This document shows, in pieces, positions 47,465-56,146 of a stretch of DNA of 64,000 nucleotides. The stretch covers positions 45,437 to 109,436 of the forward strand of contig CALAUG010000040.1 of NCBI GenBank assembly GCA_937892155.1, given 5' to 3'. A model generated the notes under the pieces. The model made no database searches. It saw only the letters and a program-made list of their open reading frames with translations, and was not told the DNA's origin. A program made the translations under genes and the position numbers. Within the stretch, counting starts at the first letter, position 1; each line of letters starts with the position of its first letter. This DNA is from an uncultured Bacteroidales bacterium. Lineage in GTDB: Bacteria; Bacteroidota; Bacteroidia; Bacteroidales; UBA1715.

Positions 47465-48814
47465 ATGAAACGTAAGATTTACAATGATTTAGCAGAATGG
47501 AAAAATAAAAGAGCCAATAAGGAGGCTCTTTTAATAGATGGAGCACGGCGTATAGGGAAAAGTTTCATTGTTGAGGAATTTGCGAAGAATGAATACCGTT
47601 CGTATATTTTAATTGATTTCTCGAAAATGACAAAGGAAGTCCGAGAAATATTCGACAACTACCTTACCAATCCCGATGCGTTGTTCATGCGGTTGCAATT
47701 GTGGTCGAACACAAAATTGTATGAACACGAATCTTTGCTGATTTTTGATGAAGTACAATGTTATCCCCCAGCACGCGAGGCAATTAAGTGGCTTGTCGCC
47801 GATGGAAGATATCACTATATAGAAACAGGTTCGCTTGTTAGTATCCGTAAAAATACCGAGGGAATAACCATTCCGTCCGAGGAGTTTCATCTCGATATGT
47901 ATCCGATGGATTTTGAAGAATTTTTGTGGGCAATGGGCGAAGATATGCTTATGCCGTTTATTGCAGATTGCTACAACAAGCAACAGCCACTCGGAAGTGC
48001 ATTGCATCGCAAAGTTATGGACTACATGCGGTTGTATATGATAGTTGGAGGTATGCCGCAGGCTGTCAGCGAATATGTTGAAACAAAAGATTTTGTTGAA
48101 GTCGATCATATTAAACGGAATATACTTGAATTGTATCGAAACGATATATACAAGTATTCTGGTGACGATGCTCCCAAGGTCGTTCGTATTTGGGATTCGG
48201 TTCCAAGTCAGTTGCAACGGCACGAAAAACGGTTCCGTATTGGAGATTTGCAAAAAGGAGCCCGTACAAGAGATTATGCGAATGCATTTTTCTGGCTCAA
48301 CGAGGCAAGGGTTGTAAACACGTGTTATGCGGCAACGGAGCCAAGTATAGGTTTAAAACTCAATGCCGATGAATCAAAATACAAATTATATGTCGGAGAC
48401 ACTGGTTTGCTTATTTCGCATGCGTTTGACGAAGATGAGATTAAATCCGAGGAAATTTATAGGAAACTTATGCTCGACAAGTTGGAAATAAACAAGGGAA
48501 TGCTTGTGGAAAACCTTGTCGCACAAATGTTTCGGGCAAATCATCGACAATTATATTTCTATTCGAAAACATCCGCTGACAGAAATGAACACATGGAAAT
48601 AGATTTTCTTATTCGGAAACCTATTGTCACGAATAAACACAATATATGTCCAGTGGAGGTAAAATCATCGCAGCGATATACGGTTTCGTCATTGATGAAA
48701 TTCCGAAAAAAATTCGACTCGCATCTGTATGTATCGTATGTAATCCATTCTGGTGATTTTAAAATAGAAAACGATATAGTGTATCTCCCGTTGTATATGA
48801 CGCCATTATTGTGA
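47465..48814 (+). CDS. AAA ATPase with DUF4143 domain, copy 1
   Basis: 449 residues. Walker A is DGARRIGKSF (residues ~24-33), Walker B is LLIFDEVQCYPP, and the sensor is YHYIETGSLVS. The middle holds MYPMDFEEFLWAMGE and IVGGMPQAVSEYVE, typical of this family; the C-terminal DUF4143 domain ends with a PD-(D/E)xK-like pair, HMEIDFLIRK and NICPVEVKSS. These ATPases are abundant in Bacteroidota and Fibrobacter and often occur in several copies; their role is unknown, and a link to DNA processing or defence is inference. A FISUMP gene starts 4 bases after its stop. Confidence 0.9.
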   Translation: MKRKIYNDLAEWKNKRANKEALLIDGARRIGKSFIVEEFAKNEYRSYILIDFSKMTKEVREIFDNYLTNPDALFMRLQLWSNTKLYEHESLLIFDEVQCYPPAREAIKWLVADGRYHYIETGSLVSIRKNTEGITIPSEEFHLDMYPMDFEEFLWAMGEDMLMPFIADCYNKQQPLGSALHRKVMDYMRLYMIVGGMPQAVSEYVETKDFVEVDHIKRNILELYRNDIYKYSGDDAPKVVRIWDSVPSQLQRHEKRFRIGDLQKGARTRDYANAFFWLNEARVVNTCYAATEPSIGLKLNADESKYKLYVGDTGLLISHAFDEDEIKSEEIYRKLMLDKLEINKGMLVENLVAQMFRANHRQLYFYSKTSADRNEHMEIDFLIRKPIVTNKHNICPVEVKSSQRYTVSSLMKFRKKFDSHLYVSYVIHSGDFKIENDIVYLPLYMTPLL

Positions 48815-48818
48815 AAAT

Positions 48819-49313
48819 ATGAAATCAAAACTCGCATTCATAGCAATCTTTCTCATTCTTGGTTTTGCAGGTTTTTGCCAAGAAGCAGTTGATTTAGGTC
48901 TATCCGTTAAATGGGCAACGTGCAATGTAGGTGCAAGCAAGGCCGAAGAATATGGGAAATACTATACATTTAAGAAAGCAAAAAAATTATCAAGTTCTAA
49001 TTGGAGAGTGCCAACCATAGAAGAATTTGAAGAATTGTGGAAATATTGTAACTATAAGTGGACAACGAGGAATGGAGTTGAAGGAAGTTTGTTTACAAGT
49101 ATAATAAATGGCTATTCTATTTTTCTTCCAGCTGGTGGTCTCCGCTACGATTCGGATATGTACAGCGTGGGGTGTAGCGGGAACTATTGGTCTTCGTCTA
49201 CCTACCTCCGTTACTACGCCTACTACATGAAATTCTACGGCGACCATGCCCAAAAGGGCAACATTAATCTCTACTACGGGTTTTCTGTTCGTCTTGTTCA
49301 AGATGTGAAATAA
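48819..49313 (+). CDS. FISUMP-domain secreted protein (Fibrobacter succinogenes major paralogous family)
   Basis: 164 residues. Signal peptide ending LILGFAGFCQ, then the family start VDLGLSVKWATCNVGAS, the EEYGKYYTF and NWRVPTIEEFEELW blocks, SIFLPAGG and the closing NYWSSSTY with YGFSVRLVQDVK. The domain is widespread as single or repeated units in secreted proteins of Fibrobacter and Bacteroidales; its biochemical role is unknown. A recent duplicate lies at 62964-63488, and a truncated third leader at 47213. Confidence 0.88.
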   Translation: MKSKLAFIAIFLILGFAGFCQEAVDLGLSVKWATCNVGASKAEEYGKYYTFKKAKKLSSSNWRVPTIEEFEELWKYCNYKWTTRNGVEGSLFTSIINGYSIFLPAGGLRYDSDMYSVGCSGNYWSSSTYLRYYAYYMKFYGDHAQKGNINLYYGFSVRLVQDVK

Positions 49314-49357
49314 AAAACGATGAAAATAATTTTTGAATTAAACCTTTTATAGTTATT

Positions 49358-51778
49358 TTGAAGTCCCCAAGGCACATATTGACAATTTTCTTCATATTCC
49401 TTTCTATAATAGGAATGGGGCAACGTTTGGTTGTGGAAGGACACAAAGTTTACAAACGACCATATTTTCGAATACTTACTAAAATGCCCAATAATGTTGA
49501 TTATATCCATAGGGTAAGGGATAGTGTTGGACTTCTTGAAGCAGACTCTCAAAAATTTTATACAAGAAAAATCGGCTATAGTTCCGATTCGCAAAAAATC
49601 AAAATATACGAGAAAGTAGTTTCAAAGAATAAGCGTAGTGTGGAGACTACATTGTCGTCGCGATGTTACGATAGTGTAGGACGAGAGTGTTCGTATATAG
49701 AATATCTAAAAAAACGACTTCGTTTCCCGTATGTTCTAAGTCCGTCGGCAATATTTGTTCCTAAAGGACGATTTTTGAATATAGCGCAAATTACTCGCTA
49801 TCATGCATCAAATGGAGAAAAAAACTACGAAATATGTATCAAGGAAAATTCTCTTAGACCAAAATATAATCAAAAGGTCGTTTGTCGCAAGTATCATCGT
49901 CGGTTGGTTATTTATGACATAAATGGCGCAGTTGCAGATGCGAAATATTGGCATGGAACAAAGACAACGTTTTCTTCTCCTACGTTAAAGCAAATTATGA
50001 GCGGTGGCGAATTGCATTCGAAGACTATAACTACCACACATAGAAAAAAAGGATATTTCTCAACGTATGTTTTAGAAGATGGAAAGTTGCAATTAGCGAA
50101 AGAAAAAAAATATGCAACGGCAATTGATACAACAATAGAAATTTTAGGAAAAAATTTTTCGTTGGATTCAAGAGAGTCAATAAATACACGTGTGTTGACA
50201 TATAAAGATGGTTCTCAAGTGTTATTATATCGAAACTATTCCTCAGGTCGTGAAATAATTAGAGATACGATGGTTTTTGCCAACGGCGATAAATATCCTA
50301 TACGCACACAATTGTATAATGAAAAAGGTAAATTGTTGTGTAAGAAAGATTTACAAAACTCGTTGGAATACGAATATGATTCGGTAGGACGGAAAATAAT
50401 GAGTTTGTCGAATGGTGTGAAAACAGAGTACAAATACGATGAAAAAGGAAATACTATTTTGATAAAGTCAGACACTACGACAACGGAAATGGAATATGAT
50501 TCGTTGAATAGACTTGTTGCTAAAACAATTAACGGAGTTCGAAAAGAATACATAAAGCAAACTCCAAAACAAGAGATTGTGGATTCAAAGTCGACGAAGC
50601 AAGAGGTTGTGGTACAAAAATCAGAAATGGCAGAAACAAAAACAGCCACGCAACCGGTCAAACCTTTATCTCCGAAGGATAGCGCCTTTGCCGCAAAAGA
50701 AATTGAATTGAGGCAACAATATGGCGAAGTTGTAAGGCACGAAACTGTGTTTGAAATAAAGGATAATCAGGTTAAATATTATCGGTATTATCGGTATGTG
50801 GATGCATCACATCAATTATTTTTAGAGCGTGTACGTACAATAGAGAAGAAGCATTTGCCAGACCATAAAAGGACTATAACTATAGATACTGTATATGATT
50901 GGCGTGACTCTATTGACAAAGTTGACAAGGAGATAGTCTTTAACTTCTTTGGACCTGATTTGGTTTATTTGCGTTTTTTTGAATCAAAAATCAGGATAGA
51001 TACGTCACTGCAATCTTTTATTAATGGCCATAGTTATTATAATTTTACCAGGTATGAAAAAGATAGTGTATCGGAACAATGGGTTTTAGCAATAAAAGAG
51101 ATAAAGTTTAACGATACAGTCACATACGAATACAAAAAAAATGATGAAGACGCTTACTTGTGGGATCGTCGACATAAAATGAGTACGTTGTATAGGCATA
51201 TTGTAGATAGTCTTGACAATTCATATCTTGATGTAAAGTTTTGTAAAAAAGAAAACGAACCTGATTCCTGTTGGAAATTGCGTGATATATCAGGTTTTGT
51301 GTACGACACGGTGGAACGTGCCTATATAGAGATAAAAAATTTTTCGTTCGAAGAAAATACGATAGATATTCAATGGTTTGATAAAAATAAGAAACCCAAA
51401 ACAGGAACGATAGGTTGCAAACTATTGCCTACTGGTGTTATAACACCAGTAGGATATTCTGTTGACACACAACTCAAGCCACGTAACTTTAGTACACATA
51501 TTAATTACGAATGGAACTCCGAAGATTCGTCGTTTCACGTGGCTGATTCAGTGATGATGTATCAAGGTAGGGTCGTGGGATCAAAAGAAGAATATAAAAG
51601 ATTGCTTGACTATGAATTAAATACTCCAACTTATACATTAGAAGAGTTAAAGGCGTATGTTAGATACAATGCTATTGTTTTTATAAAAACTAAGAAAAAA
51701 ACATTCCCTACTCAGCCTGCAGAATCGTGGATTAGGAAATACGAAGCCGACGGTTTCAAAACGTTGAAAGATTGGTGA
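49358..51778 (+). CDS. Secreted protein with RHS/YD-like repeats, function unknown
   Basis: 806 residues. I use the TTG start at 49358 because it gives a clear signal peptide (ILTIFFIFLSIIGMGQ); the nearest upstream ATG, at 49320, stops after ten codons. Around residues 316-396 there are YD-type repeats: LYNEKGKLLC, EYEYDSVGRKIM, EYKYDEKGNTIL, EYDSLNRLVAK. Such repeats occur in RHS and teneurin-like proteins and wrap chains into a shell or bind sugars. A Lys/Glu/Gln-rich linker (~410-440) separates this part from a 360-residue C-terminal region with no recognised domain. The C-terminus has no T9SS tail. Confidence 0.75.
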   Translation: MKSPRHILTIFFIFLSIIGMGQRLVVEGHKVYKRPYFRILTKMPNNVDYIHRVRDSVGLLEADSQKFYTRKIGYSSDSQKIKIYEKVVSKNKRSVETTLSSRCYDSVGRECSYIEYLKKRLRFPYVLSPSAIFVPKGRFLNIAQITRYHASNGEKNYEICIKENSLRPKYNQKVVCRKYHRRLVIYDINGAVADAKYWHGTKTTFSSPTLKQIMSGGELHSKTITTTHRKKGYFSTYVLEDGKLQLAKEKKYATAIDTTIEILGKNFSLDSRESINTRVLTYKDGSQVLLYRNYSSGREIIRDTMVFANGDKYPIRTQLYNEKGKLLCKKDLQNSLEYEYDSVGRKIMSLSNGVKTEYKYDEKGNTILIKSDTTTTEMEYDSLNRLVAKTINGVRKEYIKQTPKQEIVDSKSTKQEVVVQKSEMAETKTATQPVKPLSPKDSAFAAKEIELRQQYGEVVRHETVFEIKDNQVKYYRYYRYVDASHQLFLERVRTIEKKHLPDHKRTITIDTVYDWRDSIDKVDKEIVFNFFGPDLVYLRFFESKIRIDTSLQSFINGHSYYNFTRYEKDSVSEQWVLAIKEIKFNDTVTYEYKKNDEDAYLWDRRHKMSTLYRHIVDSLDNSYLDVKFCKKENEPDSCWKLRDISGFVYDTVERAYIEIKNFSFEENTIDIQWFDKNKKPKTGTIGCKLLPTGVITPVGYSVDTQLKPRNFSTHINYEWNSEDSSFHVADSVMMYQGRVVGSKEEYKRLLDYELNTPTYTLEELKAYVRYNAIVFIKTKKKTFPTQPAESWIRKYEADGFKTLKDW

Positions 51779-51792
51779 TTCTTTGAGTCTCT

Positions 51793-51874
51793 TTCGTCAA
51801 GAAAATGTGAGAGTTTTGTCTATATTCATCAAGAAAATGTGATTGGTTTTAAAATATTCGTCAAGAAAATGTGA
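51793..51874 (+). repeat. Three 18-bp repeats at 32-bp spacing upstream of the second DUF4143 ATPase
   Basis: TTCGTCAAGAAAATGTGA at 51793 and 51857 and TTCATCAAGAAAATGTGA at 51825, separated by exactly 14 bases each time. The array ends 8 bases before a good -33 TTTG. One unit spans three turns of the helix, so the copies face the same side of the DNA, as expected of a cooperative protein-binding site. Confidence 0.75.
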
Positions 51875-51881
51875 TTGCAAT

Positions 51882-51911
51882 TTTGTGATTTGTTAATTTT
51901 GAGTATATTTG
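51882..51911 (+). promoter_or_regulatory. Promoter of the second DUF4143 ATPase
   Basis: TTTG at 51882-51885 and TATATTTG at 51904-51911 with 18 bases between them: close to the Bacteroidota -33/-7 arrangement. The ATPase ATG is 20 bases downstream. Confidence 0.6.
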
Positions 51912-51931
51912 CACAGTGTTGATTAATTGCT

Positions 51932-53242
51932 ATGAAACGGAATGTTTTTCAGAATTTGATTGCTTGGAAAAATAAGCCGTCAGACAAGCGAAAACCGCTT
52001 ATTCTCGAAGGAGCACGACAAACAGGTAAAACGTGGCTTGCGCGGGAATTAGGTCGGACGGAATTCGACGAATATGTGGAAATAAACTTCGAAGACAATG
52101 AGCAGTTCCGCTCGTTGTTCGAAATGGATTTCGACATAGAACGGATTCTGATGGCATTGCGTTCCGTTACGGGGAAAAAAATACGACAAGGTAAGACGCT
52201 GATTTTCTTCGACGAGATTCAATATGCACGACGTGGACTGCTTTCGTTGAAATACTTTGGCGACAAAGCACCTGAATACCATGTGATTGCCGCTGGTTCT
52301 TTGTTGGGCGTGGTTGACCATAAGGATGATTCGTTTCCTGTGGGCAAAGTGGAGTTCGAAAGAATTTATCCGTTGTCGTACGAAGAATTTTTGATGGCAT
52401 TGGGCAAGGACGGGTTGGTGCAAATGCTTCACTCTATGGATTGGGACTTAATTAACTCATTTTCAAGTCAATATATAGAATTATTGCGACAGTACTATTA
52501 TGTTGGTGGAATGCCCGAGGCGGTACGGACATTTGTGGAGGAAAAGGATTATGTCGCAGTCCGCAAAGTCCAACTCGGATTGCTTGAATCCTACCAAAAG
52601 GATTTTTCGAAGCATCCGCCACAGGAAATCGTAAAACGTATGATACTGCTGTGGAATACGATTCCGTCGCAGTTGGCCAAGGAGAACAAAAAGTTTGTTT
52701 ATACTGCCGTTCGTCCGAGTGCGAGGGCACGCGATTTTGAAACTTCCATACAATGGTTGTGCGATGCCGGCGTTGCCTACAAAGTTACCCGAGTAAGGGC
52801 TGGCGAATTGCCTTTGACAGGATTCGAAGATGCCGATGCGTTTAAAATGTATGTGCTTGATGTTGGTTTGCATGGTGCAATGACGGGTTTGGATGCAAAA
52901 TCGTTGATTTCAGGTAACGAATTTTTCAAGCAATACAAAGGTGCGTTGACGGAACAGTTTGTGTTACAACAACTTGTACTTTTCGATGAAATCAAGATTC
53001 ATTATTGGACACCCGACGAAGGCATAGCCGAGGTTGATTTTGTCGTACAGTTGAATGGTAGTATTGTTCCCATAGAGGTAAAGGCGGAGGTAAACCTGAA
53101 GGCAAAATCACTTGCCCAGTTTATAAAACGGTATAACACGCCGAACGTGATTCGCACTTCGTTGGAGAAATATTTCAAAGGAGAAAAAATAACCAATGTT
53201 CCGTTGTTTGCCATACATTTGTTACCGAATATGCTGAAATAA
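51932..53242 (+). CDS. AAA ATPase with DUF4143 domain, copy 2
   Basis: 436 residues. Walker A is EGARQTGKTWL near residue 27, Walker B is LIFFDEIQYARRG, and the sensor is YHVIAAGSLLG. IYPLSYEEFLMALGK and YYVGGMPEAVRTFVEE match the family, and the C-terminal nuclease-like pair is AEVDFVVQLNG and IVPIEVKAEVNLK. Similar to the copy at 47465 in layout but clearly diverged, so not a recent duplicate. The next gene starts 8 bases later. Confidence 0.9.
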   Translation: MKRNVFQNLIAWKNKPSDKRKPLILEGARQTGKTWLARELGRTEFDEYVEINFEDNEQFRSLFEMDFDIERILMALRSVTGKKIRQGKTLIFFDEIQYARRGLLSLKYFGDKAPEYHVIAAGSLLGVVDHKDDSFPVGKVEFERIYPLSYEEFLMALGKDGLVQMLHSMDWDLINSFSSQYIELLRQYYYVGGMPEAVRTFVEEKDYVAVRKVQLGLLESYQKDFSKHPPQEIVKRMILLWNTIPSQLAKENKKFVYTAVRPSARARDFETSIQWLCDAGVAYKVTRVRAGELPLTGFEDADAFKMYVLDVGLHGAMTGLDAKSLISGNEFFKQYKGALTEQFVLQQLVLFDEIKIHYWTPDEGIAEVDFVVQLNGSIVPIEVKAEVNLKAKSLAQFIKRYNTPNVIRTSLEKYFKGEKITNVPLFAIHLLPNMLK

Positions 53243-53249
53243 ATTTTGG

Positions 53250-53801
53250 ATGAAACTTTCCCGTTCCATACTGCCTATAGTTTTTCTGTTTCTTTCTTTT
53301 TTGGTAGTAGGACAGACAATTACGACGTATTATCCCAAAGTTGATAGACAAAGTCGTGATTACATACATATTATGAAAGTTGTTGTGGAGCCAAACCAGG
53401 TCTATGTGGTATTCAGATACAACGTGTTGGGAAACGACAAAGTCGGAATGGGTTCGCAAACCAGTTTGCGTTGCGGTTCGTTTATAAGTACCATACAGCA
53501 GTTTGGCATACTTTCCGACAGCATTCAACGTGAGTTGCCGTTTGATAAATGGATTTCCCTTAATGCTCCAGAAAATGTACAATATGCAAGTAAACCGTTT
53601 ATTTATGTAGATGAGAATGGTGAAAAATGGAACGCACGTTCGTATGATTTTTTTATGGTGTTTCCTGGAAAATTACCAGAATATGCACGTAAGATTTCTA
53701 TATATGAAAATGCGGAGTCGTTTTATGGAAGCAATGGTTCCAATCCTTTTAATTGGGAAGGAATTCACATAAACAATTTGCATCCAGAAGAAGAATGGTG
53801 A
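53250..53801 (+). CDS. Secreted protein of unknown function
   Basis: 183 residues with a signal peptide (PIVFLFLSFLVVGQ). The mature part is predicted beta-rich (YVVFRYNVLG, SFISTIQQFGIL, KWNARSYDFFMVF) with no recognised family. It lies 7 bases after the ATPase stop and is probably on the same transcript. Confidence 0.65.
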   Translation: MKLSRSILPIVFLFLSFLVVGQTITTYYPKVDRQSRDYIHIMKVVVEPNQVYVVFRYNVLGNDKVGMGSQTSLRCGSFISTIQQFGILSDSIQRELPFDKWISLNAPENVQYASKPFIYVDENGEKWNARSYDFFMVFPGKLPEYARKISIYENAESFYGSNGSNPFNWEGIHINNLHPEEEW

Positions 53802-53835
53802 CGAAGAAATAACCTGTAAAAAAATAAATGGAACG

Positions 53836-54447
53836 ATGAAACGAATTTGCTTTTTCTTCCTATTGGTACTTGCGAATTTCTATTCTTTCGCTCAAGTTGA
53901 CTCTTTCCGTCCAGTCTATGACGAAGAAAAACAGGATTTTTATAATAGAATAAGCCGTTACAAAGAATTATCCGATGCTAAGATATATTTCACATCAGAT
54001 ATTTATTCCAAAATGACGAAAGAGAATAAGAATGGAAAGTTTCATTATTCTTCCCGAAAAATAGAGAGAGTGGATGGAAATATTCAGATTATTCCCCAAA
54101 AAATAGAACTTGAATTTGACGGCACCCAATATGTATATGACATTTTGTATGATGTTTTTGTCGGAATATGTGATGGTAGTGGACTGAAAGGCAGCAAGTT
54201 GTATTTGTCTGAGTTGGCATATCAGCCATCAAGTGCGACTTACGGATTGTATCTAATTCCAAAGCGACGTAGAGTTGCAAAAAAAATGGATTTCTGTGGT
54301 GGTGATTGGCCCATTCGTGTGTATTTTGAAATTAATGGAAATTCTGTGCATCTTAAACGTATTAGAATTGACTCTATAGATAATGTGTTTCATCTTAATA
54401 TTCTTGACAGTATGTATCTGTTTAATGTAACGAATTGCTCGTATTAG
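53836..54447 (+). CDS. Secreted protein of unknown function
   Basis: 203 residues with a signal peptide (FFFLLVLANFYSFAQ). The mature domain is mixed alpha/beta, with a C-terminal run FEINGNSVHLKRIRIDSIDN and a lone Cys near the end. No family recognised. It follows the previous secreted gene by about 34 bases. Confidence 0.6.
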   Translation: MKRICFFFLLVLANFYSFAQVDSFRPVYDEEKQDFYNRISRYKELSDAKIYFTSDIYSKMTKENKNGKFHYSSRKIERVDGNIQIIPQKIELEFDGTQYVYDILYDVFVGICDGSGLKGSKLYLSELAYQPSSATYGLYLIPKRRRVAKKMDFCGGDWPIRVYFEINGNSVHLKRIRIDSIDNVFHLNILDSMYLFNVTNCSY

Positions 54448-54608
54448 TTTGAAACACAAGAGATAAGAACTAAATGAAAATAAAACACTCCATATAAAAA
54501 AATAGATAGTGTTTTTTATAAATTTTTTCTTTGTCATTTCTCACCGAATACAAAAACTAAAACAAAATCTTCTTATTTTTGAACTCCAAACATTTTTGAT
54601 TTTGAAAC

Positions 54609-54999
54609 TCTTTCGTTCCCCAATATTTTAGAATAGAATACCATCAAGATAGTACACGCAAGTATTTGTATCATAGAATGTTTTACGATGAAAAAGGTCA
54701 GATTTTTAATCAAGATACTGTAAAAATAAAAGATAATAATAGTGGAACAATGTGTTTGGGGAAATATTTATCTACTGATTGTAAGTAGTGAGATTGAGTA
54801 TAGTAATCTTCGATGTGAACCAAGACAAAATTCGTTAAATCAATATAGTTATGGCAAGTAATTCATTTTATCCGAGTGTATTAAACATACAAAGACGTTT
54901 GACTGGAGAATAGAGTTGGTAAGGTTTTATAATGTTCAAAAAAGGGAAGCTTGCAATATTTTCACTTGGCAACAACTTAATAAAGCGTATATTTGGTGA
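54609..54999 (+). pseudogene. Decayed secreted-protein gene
   Basis: Nearly 600 bases without an intact gene separate 54447 from the next start. Three open pieces read like protein: 54609-54788 (EYHQDSTRKYLYHRMFYDEK), a piece up to about 54861 (YSNLRCEPRQNSLNQYSYGK), and one to 54999 (FDWRIELVRFYNVQKREAC, then TWQQLNKAYIW). They are in different frames or broken by stops. Composition matches the neighbouring secreted genes, so this looks like one lost member of the array. Confidence 0.5.
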
Positions 55000-55032
55000 T
55001 TGATGAAATTATAAAAGAATTTGAATGTAAAT

Positions 55033-56103
55033 ATGGGAAACAGCAATAAAGACGAACAGCTTCCTCTACAATATGTATGTACGCAAAATTTTGTTAGCGA
55101 TGCAAAACAAATTATTAGCGATGCTCAACGCTATGCATATCACGCAGTGAATGTTGCTTTGGTGCAACGAAATTGGCTGTTGGGAAAACGAATTGCCGAA
55201 GAGGAATTGCGTGGCGAAAACCGTGCGGAATATGGTGCAGCCTTAATAAAAAATCTTTCGTCAGAACTAACGGCAGAATATGGTAAAGGGTTTACTAAAA
55301 CTAATCTTTACCAATTCACTAATTTTTATAAGCTCTTCCCTGAAATTTTCCACTCACCGAGTGGAAAATCTTCCGTTTTGCTTTCTTGGACACATTATCG
55401 TGTTCTTTTACAGGAACTTAACGATGATGCACGTCTTTGGTATGCAAAAGAATCGGCAGAACAAATGTGGAGTGTTCGCACTTTGCAGCGCAATATTTCC
55501 TCGCAATATTACCAACGCACACTTTTGTCGCAAAAGAAGGGATTGGTACAAAAAGAAATGATTAGTAAAACCTCGGCTTTGCAGGATAAGTTGGAATTCA
55601 TTAAAAATCCTGTTGTCGCTGAGTTCCTTGGCTTGGAAGGACGGTGTGATTATACGGAAAATGAGCTGGAAAAGAGTATTATATCAAACTTGCAGAAATT
55701 TCTAATGGAATTGGGTAAGGGATTTGCTTTTGTTGCTCGCCAGCAGCATATCCACACCGAAAAGGATGATTATTACATTGATTTGGTATTCTACAATTAC
55801 ATTTTGAAGTGTTTTGTGCTGATTGATTTGAAAACAAGCAAAATAACGCATCAGGATGTGGGACAAATGGATATGTATATTCGTATGTACGACGAACTGA
55901 AGCGTTCCGAAGGCGATGGCCCAACATTGGGTATTGTGCTTTGTGCTGATACCGACGAAGATATTGCACGCTATTCTATTTTGAACGGCAACGAGCAATT
56001 GTTTGCTTCAAAGTATAAAACCTACTTGCCAACAGAAGAGGAACTTCGTGCCGAAATTGAAACACAAAAGCGAATGTTTTATCTACAACAAAAAGAACAA
56101 TAA
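55033..56103 (+). CDS. DUF1016 (YhcG-like) PD-(D/E)xK nuclease-domain protein
   Basis: 356 residues from ATG 55033 (an in-frame TTG at 55021 adds four). The N-terminal DUF1016_N domain contains NWLLGKRIAEEEL, YGAALIKNLSSEL, FTKTNLYQFTNFYKLFPEIF and SWTHYRVLL. The C-terminal DUF1016 domain contains FLGLEGRCDYTENELE, FVARQQHI and the nuclease-like core YIDLVFYN with VLIDLKTSKI. YhcG-type proteins are often found near restriction systems or phage-related regions; here no partner methylase is present. Cytoplasmic. Confidence 0.9.
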   Translation: MGNSNKDEQLPLQYVCTQNFVSDAKQIISDAQRYAYHAVNVALVQRNWLLGKRIAEEELRGENRAEYGAALIKNLSSELTAEYGKGFTKTNLYQFTNFYKLFPEIFHSPSGKSSVLLSWTHYRVLLQELNDDARLWYAKESAEQMWSVRTLQRNISSQYYQRTLLSQKKGLVQKEMISKTSALQDKLEFIKNPVVAEFLGLEGRCDYTENELEKSIISNLQKFLMELGKGFAFVARQQHIHTEKDDYYIDLVFYNYILKCFVLIDLKTSKITHQDVGQMDMYIRMYDELKRSEGDGPTLGIVLCADTDEDIARYSILNGNEQLFASKYKTYLPTEEELRAEIETQKRMFYLQQKEQ

Positions 56104-56146
56104 GGCTACCATAAAATCACAAAGTGACTCTCTTTTTGTTAATGGA

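Noticed and set aside
51793..51874. Three evenly spaced repeats as a CRISPR array
   Set aside because: Repeat of 18 bases and spacer of 14 bases are too short, only three units, no cas genes, and the array sits on a promoter.
54936..54950. A further copy of the GGGAAG repeat
   Set aside because: AAAAAAGGGAAGCTTGC is part of the decayed coding frame (VQKREAC) and lacks the TTTAC end, so the match is by chance.
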